Of a stretch of DNA of 15,526 nucleotides, positions 7,307-14,135 are shown one piece after another; positions within the stretch are counted from its first letter, which is position 1, and each line of letters starts with the position of its first letter. Made by a program: the position numbers and the translations under genes. This DNA is from an uncultured Flavobacteriales bacterium (GTDB lineage: Bacteria; Bacteroidota; Bacteroidia; Flavobacteriales_D; SKUL01). The stretch covers positions 1 through 15,526 of the forward strand of contig CALDPJ010000182.1 of NCBI GenBank assembly GCA_937911795.1, read 5' to 3'. Under the pieces are notes generated by a model. The model saw only the letters and a list, made by a program, of their open reading frames with translations. It was not told where the DNA came from and did no database searches.

Positions 7307-9049
7307 ATGACGAGATTTTTTCAAATTCCGGTACTTGTATTTTGTATTCTCCTTGCAGGTTGTCAAAGCCAATCCGGTGATCATACACAAAAAACGATTA
7401 TTGGTAAAGGCGGAATTCAGTATGGCGGTGTTTTTTCTGTGAATGAAATTGAGGATTTCCGCAGCCTGTACCCGCTGAATATTACGGATGTTACCGGTCA
7501 TAGAATTGCCAACCAGGTGTATGAAGGCTTATTAAAACTGGATCAGGAATCACTCGAACTGGTGGGTGGAATTGCGTCCTCCTGGGAAAGCAACGATGAG
7601 GGAACCGTTTATACTTTTACCATTCGTGATGGCATATATTTCCATGATGACCCCTGTTTTGAAGACGGCCGTGGGAGAGAGGTGACCGCTCATGATGTTA
7701 AATTCAGCTTCGATAAGATATGCCGAGCCTCTTCTGATAACGTCTCCAGCCATGTTTTTCTCGATCGTATTAAGGGGGGGCGCAGCTATTATGAGTTGAG
7801 TAAAAAGGGAAAAACACCTGAGACGGGTGTGGAAGGTATAAAGGTAATTAATTCATCTACCGTGCAGTTGGAACTGGAATATCCTTTTCCGGGAATGCTG
7901 AAGTTATTAACGCTGGCCGCATGTTGGGTGTATCCACCCGAAGCTTATGAAAAGTACGGCGATGAAATGCGGGTGCATTGTGTCGGAACCGGTCCGTTTA
8001 AATCCAAGACCGTTAAAGAAGGTGAAGTGGTTATTCTTGAGCGCAATCACAATTATTGGGGCACTGATCAGCACGGAAATCAACTTCCGTATCTGGATGC
8101 AATTAAATACACGTTTATTAAAGAAAAGCGAACCGAGCTCAATGAATTCATGAAGGGTAATCTGGACATGGTATTTGACTTACCGACGGAGGATGTGGTG
8201 CGAATACGGGAAGGAATTGAAAATGGTGTTGATCAACCTTATCAGTTTCAGTCGGTGCCTTCAATGATCATTCAATATTATAGCTTTCAGCATCAAAGCG
8301 ATGTATTTGATGATGTAAATGTTCGGAAAGCGTTCAATTACGCAGTTGATCGGCAACAGATTGTAAAGTTCGCGCTGCAGGGAAAAGGTTATGCTGCGGT
8401 CCATGGGATAGTCCCGCCTTGTTTTAAAAATTACAGTACCGATAGTATAGAAGGCTACACTTATGATGCGGATCTTGCCAGAAGCTATCTCGAGAAAGCC
8501 GGTTTTACAAATGGAGACGGATTTCCGGTGTTAACGCTACAGCTCAACTATGGTGGTTCGGTCAATGTTCAGGTTGCAGAAGCCATTCAGAAAATGTTGG
8601 AGGAAACATTGAATATAAGCATTGAGCTAACGCTTGTTCCGCGATCTCAGCACTACGAACGTGTAGAAACCGGAAAGGCTCTTTTCTGGCGCGACGGCTG
8701 GAGCGCCGATTATGCCGATCCGGAAAACTTTCTCAACCTGTTTTATGGGGAACTGGTTCCGGACGATTTGAATGAAAAATCATATATCAATTCTATCCGG
8801 TATCAAAGTGCGGCATTTGACAAAACATTTGAGGCCGCTCGTCGTGAAATCAATGAAGAAAAGCGGATGGAGCTCTTTCAGAAAGCTGACCAGATTGCGA
8901 TGGATGATGCGGCCATCATTCCTTTGTATTATGAGGAGTCCATCCGGTTGCTGCAAACCGATGTGGTAAATTTCCCAATAAATCCCATGGAATACAGGGA
9001 TTTCTCGAGCGTTCACTTCGACAACGGCCGATTATTGATTTCGGGATAA
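7307..9049 (+). CDS. ABC transporter substrate-binding lipoprotein, peptide/dipeptide type (SBP_bac_5)
   Basis: Extracytoplasmic solute-binding protein of the DppA/OppA family, which captures peptides or similar solutes for an ABC importer. A lipoprotein signal with lipobox LAGC (Cys19) anchors it. Family features run through the 580 residues: an N-terminal lobe with NQVYEGLLKLD and GIASSWESNDEGTVYTFTIR (about 67-110), HDVKFSFDKI, GTGPFKSKTV...ERNHNYWG, the hinge region with DVNVRKAFNYAVDRQQIV (about 339-356), and the C-terminal lobe with WSADYADPENFLNLFY and AAIIPLYYEESIRLL. Length is normal for the family. No permease or ATPase gene is adjacent, so it is an orphan binding protein here: its transporter is elsewhere, or it has another role. 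The best promoter in the window precedes it. It converges with the glycosyltransferase operon, with an 18-base gap and no evident terminator. The ligand cannot be predicted. Confidence 0.9.
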   Translation: MTRFFQIPVLVFCILLAGCQSQSGDHTQKTIIGKGGIQYGGVFSVNEIEDFRSLYPLNITDVTGHRIANQVYEGLLKLDQESLELVGGIASSWESNDEGTVYTFTIRDGIYFHDDPCFEDGRGREVTAHDVKFSFDKICRASSDNVSSHVFLDRIKGGRSYYELSKKGKTPETGVEGIKVINSSTVQLELEYPFPGMLKLLTLAACWVYPPEAYEKYGDEMRVHCVGTGPFKSKTVKEGEVVILERNHNYWGTDQHGNQLPYLDAIKYTFIKEKRTELNEFMKGNLDMVFDLPTEDVVRIREGIENGVDQPYQFQSVPSMIIQYYSFQHQSDVFDDVNVRKAFNYAVDRQQIVKFALQGKGYAAVHGIVPPCFKNYSTDSIEGYTYDADLARSYLEKAGFTNGDGFPVLTLQLNYGGSVNVQVAEAIQKMLEETLNISIELTLVPRSQHYERVETGKALFWRDGWSADYADPENFLNLFYGELVPDDLNEKSYINSIRYQSAAFDKTFEAARREINEEKRMELFQKADQIAMDDAAIIPLYYEESIRLLQTDVVNFPINPMEYRDFSSVHFDNGRLLISG

Positions 9050-9067
9050 AGCGCCGCTTCCGTATAC

Positions 9068-9913
9068 TCAGGAAATTTTTCGGATAATTCTTTTAACTGC
9101 GTACAGCGGACGCATTATGAAGAACAACAGCGGATTGTTACTTCTCATCAACCGCATGTAGTAGAAAAATTTAAACTCTGTCTCTATCCGTTTTAAAAGG
9201 GGTAATTCTTTTTTATATCGAGTAAATACGTGGTATTTGGTTATCCTGTCTCCGCCGCTGGAATTGATATGGGTTTTGGTGTCTTCATGTAGAATGAAGT
9301 TACCAAGATTGCGATCAACGTAAGTCACTTTTGCATACTTCAACAACCTGATCATCATTTCATAATCGAGCACGAAGTTTTCATTTTCATCATAGTAACC
9401 CGCCAGGTCGTGCAGGGTTCGCGCATAAAAATAGGAGGATGGATTAGGAGGAAAAACATCCCTTCTCCAGAATTCCAGAATCTGCGGATATCCACATGCT
9501 GAAGGTTTTCGAACGGTTTGGATTTTTCCGTTCAGATCTTTAACAAAACAGTTCCCCACCAGAAAATCCCGGTCTCCAAATTTATTAAGTTGCTCCAACA
9601 CATATCGCAGTGCACCGGGTTCAAAGTAGTCATCAGCATTTAAAAAGGTAACGAACCTGCCCGTCGCTTTATGAATTCCTTTGTTCATTGCGTCCGACTG
9701 TCCCGAATCTTTTTCACTATAAAACCGGATATGCGGAAACTCAGCAGAATATTTCCGGGCAATTTCTTTTGTTTCATCTGTACTACCTCCATCCTGAATG
9801 ATGTGTTCAATACCCGTTACATTCTGTTGAATAACATTCTGAAGGCAGGTTTCTATGAAACGGCCACTATTGTATGATGGAGTAATAATCGATAAGACAA
9901 TCTCAGAAGTCAT
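9068..9913 (-). CDS. Family 2 glycosyltransferase (GT-A fold)
   Basis: Transfers a sugar from a nucleotide donor during synthesis of a surface polysaccharide or glycan. The GT2 framework is complete: SIITPSYNSGRFIE (about 9-22) at the start of the nucleotide-binding fold, IIQDGGSTDET (38-48), SEKDSGQSDAMNKGI (66-80) and the metal-binding FLNADDYFEPG (90-100, in place of a DXD). A WRRDVFPPNPSSYFYAR acceptor-side segment follows, then a basic, aromatic C-terminus (about 240-281) likely to sit at the membrane surface. The 281-residue length is typical. The ATG overlaps the stop of the upstream gene by four bases (ATGA), so the two are probably translated together and act in the same pathway. Specificity cannot be read from sequence. 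Confidence 0.92.
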   Translation of the reverse strand: MTSEIVLSIITPSYNSGRFIETCLQNVIQQNVTGIEHIIQDGGSTDETKEIARKYSAEFPHIRFYSEKDSGQSDAMNKGIHKATGRFVTFLNADDYFEPGALRYVLEQLNKFGDRDFLVGNCFVKDLNGKIQTVRKPSACGYPQILEFWRRDVFPPNPSSYFYARTLHDLAGYYDENENFVLDYEMMIRLLKYAKVTYVDRNLGNFILHEDTKTHINSSGGDRITKYHVFTRYKKELPLLKRIETEFKFFYYMRLMRSNNPLLFFIMRPLYAVKRIIRKIS

Positions 9914-11151
9914 AGTTCCAAAAGTACTCTCTTATACTGTTCGAGTGATTTTTTTCCGGTCGGGTCAACATACATCTTGCCAATGCCGATAAAATCTATC
10001 GGCAACGACAGTCTATCTAATAGATCTTCCGCATTGGAAAAGATTAGCTCATCCGGTAACGTGTGACTTGGAATTTCAGACTTCAATTTATAAACGGGTA
10101 AGTCTTTTCTCAATAGTTCATAAATCATGCTTGTACTGTGTCCGATACAAAAGCGGATGTCTTCCCAAGGAACGTGATCAGTGGTGAGATTTACAGAAGG
10201 ATCTATCTTGTAATCCTTCAGAAACGTTGTAGGGTGTAGTCGTAAAGCAATTTTCCAACTCTTCTTCCCGGCGATGTTTTGAGCTATGTCGAGGAGTTGC
10301 TGATTGTACGCCTTATACATCTTCTGATCGAACAGAACAGTGAAAGTTTTTGATTCTTTATTCGACTGGATAACATCATAAAGGGATGGTTTTCCGCATA
10401 TTCGCAGTTTGCAATTTGGATGATGCCTCGAAATTAGTTGCGCGGTATTCTCACCCCACGCAAGAAAATACTCCGAAACGACATTTTGGTAATTAACGAC
10501 ATTCACCGTATGCTGGTTTCCGTAATCTACGTACAAGCCGTGTTGCATCGTAGCGGTAGCTATGTTTTTCTGCCGGAATGTCTGCACAACCAGATTATCG
10601 AGCGGATGCATGTCTGCAAATACCACCACGGTTTTGGGGTCTGTTTTAGTCAGGAGGTCAAGTACGTTCAGGTAGCCGATCATTTTACAGTAGAAGAATA
10701 CCCCAGCGTGTGATCCCAGATTTCTGATTAATAAAAACAGCGCACTAAGGTGTCGGAAAAAAAGGAAAAAAGCCCGGAAATTATACCCCTTTTTAATTTC
10801 GTGACCATTGTACACTGCAATTTTTTTCTGTGGAAGCGACCCGATCACCCGGTAGAAAAATTCATCATAATCTTTGCGTGGCAGCGATTTGAAAAATAAA
10901 AAATCAACCTGGTTGCCAATTTCGGATAACTCCTGCGGAAGAACAGGCCGCGTGGTGATCAGCTCGCGGAAGTAATATCTGATCATGCCAAATGCTATCC
11001 GCTTGTTCGGGCCTTTTCTCAGCGAATACGCTTTATATTCTTCGTGCCGCTGAAAGCGGAAAATATCGACGGCCAGTATTTTATCCCAACTGAGTTTGCG
11101 GATTGAAATCTTGCTGAAAACTGAAAAATGTTCCTGCATGTTCTGCGTCAC
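9910..11151 (-). CDS. Putative GT-B type glycosyl/glycerophosphotransferase of surface glycan synthesis
   Basis: I do not recognise an exact family, but the C-terminal half has the features of the GT-B group that includes CDP-glycerol glycerophosphotransferases and capsule transferases: TATMQHGLYVDYG (about 198-211), a region with IALRLHPTTF (301-310), and the donor-site-like CIGHSTSMIYELL (335-347) followed by DLPVYKL. The N-terminal half is basic and aromatic with a hydrophobic stretch (about 126-144, FRAFFLFFRHLSALFLLIR) that may associate with the membrane. The longest frame starts with GTG at 11149-11151; an ATG four codons in (start at 11139) is a good alternative. The 4-base overlap with the downstream GT2 gene ties it to the same glycan pathway. 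Gene 11220-11915 lies 68 bases upstream on the same strand and may or may not be co-transcribed. Confidence 0.65.
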   Translation of the reverse strand: MTQNMQEHFSVFSKISIRKLSWDKILAVDIFRFQRHEEYKAYSLRKGPNKRIAFGMIRYYFRELITTRPVLPQELSEIGNQVDFLFFKSLPRKDYDEFFYRVIGSLPQKKIAVYNGHEIKKGYNFRAFFLFFRHLSALFLLIRNLGSHAGVFFYCKMIGYLNVLDLLTKTDPKTVVVFADMHPLDNLVVQTFRQKNIATATMQHGLYVDYGNQHTVNVVNYQNVVSEYFLAWGENTAQLISRHHPNCKLRICGKPSLYDVIQSNKESKTFTVLFDQKMYKAYNQQLLDIAQNIAGKKSWKIALRLHPTTFLKDYKIDPSVNLTTDHVPWEDIRFCIGHSTSMIYELLRKDLPVYKLKSEIPSHTLPDELIFSNAEDLLDRLSLPIDFIGIGKMYVDPTGKKSLEQYKRVLLEL

Positions 11152-11219
11152 ATTGAAAACGCGTAAAAGTAAACTTTCTTTTTAGCGGTGACAGCCGGCC
11201 CGAATGGTATTGCTTTGGG

Positions 11220-11915
11220 CTAATCTACCACGATGCTGTTGTAGAGCAACTTTCTTCCCACCGGAACCAGCGTCTCGGGATACGGAAAATCCATGTCGCA
11301 TTCAATGGCATAAGTTGCAGGGTTGGGCAGTTCCTTCTGTGTTTTAATCAGCCGGTACTTGATGTCGGTCAGCGTGGTAAATTGTCCGGTACTGGAGGAT
11401 TCCAGGAGCCAGGTTTTCAGCCGGGTTGAATGAATTTCGTTGTCTGATCCCGGAGTAATTCTCCGTAGCTGATACTGATAAATTCTTGACGATTCACCCG
11501 TTCTGAATATCAGATATCCTTCGCGTTTGTCGGTGGGCAGAACACCAACCGCCTGAAAATTAATTGATTTTAGCACAAAATCTTCGATTGATGCTCCTTC
11601 TTCAAGACTTTCTTCAATTCGTGGAAGAGAATATTCGGCAACTTTCAAAAGATTTTCGATTTCTTCAGAATGAAGGTTCAAATCAGGTTCACCCCCGAAT
11701 AACATCTGCTGCAGTTCAGTAGGTTGAAAAGACTGCAAGGTGTTTTTCAACATCAGTAAGTCATCCGCCTGGTGCCGCAACATCAACAGATAGGGATAAA
11801 CTTTCTGTTCTTTGTATTTCGCCTCAACCTGTTGCAGATACGACAGAAGGGTATATTTCTTATATTCAAAATCAACCCACTTTGAAGCCAGCCAATTATT
11901 TTCGAAGAGTTTCAT
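11220..11915 (-). CDS. Conserved-looking protein of unknown function
   Basis: I do not recognise this 231-residue protein. It lacks a signal peptide and membrane segments, so it is probably cytoplasmic. The N-terminal half (about 1-110) is mostly helical and charged (YLQQVEAKYKEQKVYPYL, MLRHQADDLLMLKNTL, SEEIENLLKVAEYSLPRIEE). The C-terminal half (about 115-231) looks beta-rich (GVLPTDKREGYLIFR, YQYQLRRITPG, GQFTTLTDIKYRLI, CDMDFPYPETLVPVGRKLLYNS). Codon use matches the surrounding Bacteroidota genes and the ATG start is unambiguous, which supports a real gene. It is divergent from the OmpA lipoprotein gene across a 107-base gap that contains an inverted repeat, and lies upstream of the glycosyltransferase pair on the same strand. 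Confidence 0.75.
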   Translation of the reverse strand: MKLFENNWLASKWVDFEYKKYTLLSYLQQVEAKYKEQKVYPYLLMLRHQADDLLMLKNTLQSFQPTELQQMLFGGEPDLNLHSEEIENLLKVAEYSLPRIEESLEEGASIEDFVLKSINFQAVGVLPTDKREGYLIFRTGESSRIYQYQLRRITPGSDNEIHSTRLKTWLLESSSTGQFTTLTDIKYRLIKTQKELPNPATYAIECDMDFPYPETLVPVGRKLLYNSIVVD

Positions 11916-11948
11916 ACCTATTAAAAACGAAGTGTGTACAAATTAAGT

Positions 11949-11982
11949 TTCCTGGCCCGAAAATTTCCTAAATTTTCAGGAA
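11949..11982. repeat. Interrupted inverted repeat between divergent genes (hairpin or operator)
   Basis: The core AAAATTT-CCT-AAATTTT (11960-11976) is a perfect 7-base inverted repeat with a 3-base centre. It is flanked by outer arms TTCCTG (11949-11954) and CAGGAA (11977-11982), with five unpaired bases (GCCCG) on the left side only. It lies 33 bases upstream of the divergent unknown gene at 11915 and 40 bases before the OmpA gene ATG at 12023. TAAATTTT at 11969-11976 is one mismatch from the Bacteroidota -7 box TAnnTTTG and could be the ompA promoter, in which case the repeat would overlap it like an operator. Lack of a T-run after the stem argues against a terminator. Confidence 0.45.
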
Positions 11983-12022
11983 GTTTACAGAACGATGAAA
12001 CATTTAAATTAAGCATGACGCT

Positions 12023-12994
12023 ATGAAAAGCCTTAAAACAAATTTTATACCTGTTGTACTTGTTGCGTTGATTGCGGTAGCGTGTGTTCCCGGTCGGCAA
12101 TACGAAGAAGTAAAAACGCACCGCGACCAGTTGCTCAATGAACAGGAGACATTGCAGGCCACGGCTAAATCTGCAGAGGAAAGAAGCAAAGACCTGGATG
12201 TCCGGGTTGAATCGCTGGAACGCCGGGTAAAATCGTTGCAGGAGGATACAGCCATGATGGGTACTTCTACCCGCAAACTGAGGTCTCAATACGACAAATT
12301 ATTAGCGCTCAATGACCAGTTACTCGATAAGTCCGATCTTGCGCGTAGTGGAACCGAGGCCGAGCGGCGAAAATTATTGGTTGAGCTGGATGAAGTAAGA
12401 ACCCAACTCGAATTAAAAGAGGATCGGCTCGATCAGCTCGATGCAGAATTACGCGCGAAGGAAGAAGACCTGCAGGCGCGAGAAGCCAAAATACAGGAAC
12501 TTACCAGTTTAATCAGCGAAAAGGATTCAGCCCTGACTTCCTTAAAAGATCGGATTGTTAAAGCATTGGCGGGTTATGAAGACAAGGGCCTTTCGGTAGA
12601 ACAAAGAAGTGGCCGTATCTACGTGAATATGGAGGCTAAACTTTTGTTTGCATCGGGTAGTACGGTCGTTGGTCAGGAAGGAAAAAAAGCCGTAATCGAT
12701 CTGGCCAAAGCCATTGAAGACTCTCCGGATTTGAATATTCTTATCGAAGGCCATACCGACACCGATAAAATTTCTTCGTCCAGCATCCCCAGAGACAACT
12801 GGGAACTGAGTGTGCTGCGCGCCACCGAAGTGGTGAAAGTAATGACCGCCAATAGCAAAATTCGTCCGGAGATGCTCATCGCAGCAGGTCGTGGCGAATA
12901 CGTTCCGGTAGATCCTTCTGACAAAGCCAAGAACCGTAGAATCGAGGTGGTTCTTACCCCCAATCTCGATGCTGTTTTCGAATTACTCGAATAA
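12023..12994 (+). CDS. OmpA-family peptidoglycan-binding lipoprotein with long coiled coil
   Basis: Envelope lipoprotein that should tie the outer membrane to the cell wall. The signal peptide ends in a lipobox with Cys21 (IAVACVP). A long, heavily charged coiled coil fills about 25-185. The C-terminal OmpA-like domain (about 195-315) shows LFASGSTVV, ILIEGHTDTD (239-248), NWELSVLRATEVVKVM (259-274), AAGRGEYVPV and KAKNRRIEVVL (301-311). Asp246 of the HTD motif and Arg266 of LSVLRA correspond to the pair that holds diaminopimelate in OmpA domains; a short insertion (KISSSSIPRD) lies between them. The architecture is common in Bacteroidota. The gene runs divergent from an unknown gene and converges on radA, with seven bases between stop codons and no separate terminator. 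Confidence 0.92.
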   Translation: MKSLKTNFIPVVLVALIAVACVPGRQYEEVKTHRDQLLNEQETLQATAKSAEERSKDLDVRVESLERRVKSLQEDTAMMGTSTRKLRSQYDKLLALNDQLLDKSDLARSGTEAERRKLLVELDEVRTQLELKEDRLDQLDAELRAKEEDLQAREAKIQELTSLISEKDSALTSLKDRIVKALAGYEDKGLSVEQRSGRIYVNMEAKLLFASGSTVVGQEGKKAVIDLAKAIEDSPDLNILIEGHTDTDKISSSSIPRDNWELSVLRATEVVKVMTANSKIRPEMLIAAGRGEYVPVDPSDKAKNRRIEVVLTPNLDAVFELLE

Positions 12995-13001
12995 AGAAAG
13001 G

Positions 13002-14114
13002 CTATTTGAAGAGCAGTTGAAAAAACTCTTCTACGCGGCTCACTTCAATTACCTGAATTGCAGAAGTGGGCAATACTGCTTTGTGATGACGCGAGATAAT
13101 TATTTTCTTGAAGCCTAGTTTGTCCGCTTCCGAAATTCTTTGTTCAAGCCGGCTAACGGCGCGCACTTCTCCGGTGAGCCCGACTTCGGCAGCAAAACAA
13201 TACTCGCCCGATACCGGAGTGTCGTGCTGAGATGAAAGAACAGCAGCAATAATCGACAGATCCAGAGCCGGATCGTCGATTTTTAATCCACCGGCAATAT
13301 TGATGAAAACATCTTTGGTGGCCAGTTGAAAACCGCAGCGCTTTTCGAGAACTGCCAATAGCATATTCAGTCGTCGGGTGTCGAAACCGGTAGCCGAACG
13401 CTGGGGGGTTCCGAAGGCTGCCGTGCTCACCAATGCCTGTACTTCGATCAACAACGGACGAATGCCTTCCACAGTTGCGGCAACCGCTGTTCCGGAGTGA
13501 TTCTCGTCGTGCTGGCTGATCAGGATTTCGGAAGGGTTATCTACCTCGCGTAAACCACCGGAAAACATTTCGAATATCCCGAGTTCATTCGTTGAACCAA
13601 ACCTGTTTTTTACCGATCGCAGAATCCGGTAGATGTGGTTTCGGTCTCCTTCAAACTGAAGTACCGTGTCTACCATATGTTCGAGCACTTTCGGGCCGGC
13701 AATCGCGCCATCTTTGGTAATGTGACCCACCAGAAACAGCGGTATATTGTTGTCTTTTGCAATGGCGAGTAATTCGGCGGTGCTTTGCCGGATCTGACCT
13801 ACGCTTCCCGGCGCTGATTCCAGTAATTGGGAATGCAGCGTCTGCACCGAATCTACGATGATGAGTTCGGGAGCAATTGATTCTATTTCTCGTGCAATAT
13901 TCTGTGTTGAAGTCTCGGAATACAAAAAGCATTGCTCGTTCTGGACTCCTATTCTTCGCGCCCTTTGCTGAATCTGCAACTCACTTTCTTCACCCGAGAT
14001 GTACAAAGTTTTCAACCTCGAATCCACCGCCAGCTGGAGCATCAGCGTAGATTTTCCAATTCCCGGTTCACCGCCGATCAGGACGACGGACCCCGGGACG
14101 ATGCCGCCGCCCAG
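13002..14114 (-). CDS. radA: DNA repair protein RadA, N-terminus lost at a chimeric join
   Basis: RadA (Sms) is a RecA-like ATPase that helps process recombination intermediates and branch migration. The kept part shows Walker A GGEPGIGKST (14046-14075), Walker B-like ELIIVDS, the RadA-specific KNRFG motif (13596-13610) followed by STNELGIFEM, and the complete Lon-protease-like C-terminal domain (GTPQRSATGFDTRRLNMLLAVLE..., FINIAGGLKIDDPALDL, GEVGLTGEVR-type EVGLTGEVRAVSRLEQR). Similarity ends upstream of LGGGIVPGS (about 14,114). The N-terminal zinc finger (CxxC pairs) and about 75 residues expected in a ~455-residue RadA are absent, replaced by the antisense of a malate synthase gene. The codons from about 14,070 to 14,114 nearly all end in G or C, unlike the rest of the gene, so even this bit may come from another organism's radA. 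Confidence 0.9.
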   Translation of the reverse strand: MGGGIVPGSVVLIGGEPGIGKSTLMLQLAVDSRLKTLYISGEESELQIQQRARRIGVQNEQCFLYSETSTQNIAREIESIAPELIIVDSVQTLHSQLLESAPGSVGQIRQSTAELLAIAKDNNIPLFLVGHITKDGAIAGPKVLEHMVDTVLQFEGDRNHIYRILRSVKNRFGSTNELGIFEMFSGGLREVDNPSEILISQHDENHSGTAVAATVEGIRPLLIEVQALVSTAAFGTPQRSATGFDTRRLNMLLAVLEKRCGFQLATKDVFINIAGGLKIDDPALDLSIIAAVLSSQHDTPVSGEYCFAAEVGLTGEVRAVSRLEQRISEADKLGFKKIIISRHHKAVLPTSAIQVIEVSRVEEFFQLLFK

Positions 14115-14135
14115 CGGGTAGGCGCCGGCGAGGGA
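14060..14135. other. Mosaic junction: Bacteroidota radA to GC-rich malate synthase gene
   Basis: Left of about 14,070 the radA codons are mixed (GAA CCG GGA ATT GGA AAA TCT). Between about 14,070 and 14,114 the same radA frame continues with GC-rich codons (GGC GGC GGC ATC GTC CCG). From about 14,130 the plus strand encodes malate synthase G instead. Two genes are thus fused head-on in opposite orientation with both 5' parts missing, without any transposon end, direct repeat or integrase. The switch falls in the highly conserved Walker A region, as expected for a chimeric assembly or amplification product. Confidence 0.75.

Noticed and set aside
13932..14130. Open frame running from 13,932 straight into the malate synthase gene, which would give the enzyme a 431-residue form with a novel N-terminus
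   Set aside because: The first ~66 codons are the antisense strand of radA; the frame is open by chance. It is an artefact of the join, not a new domain.
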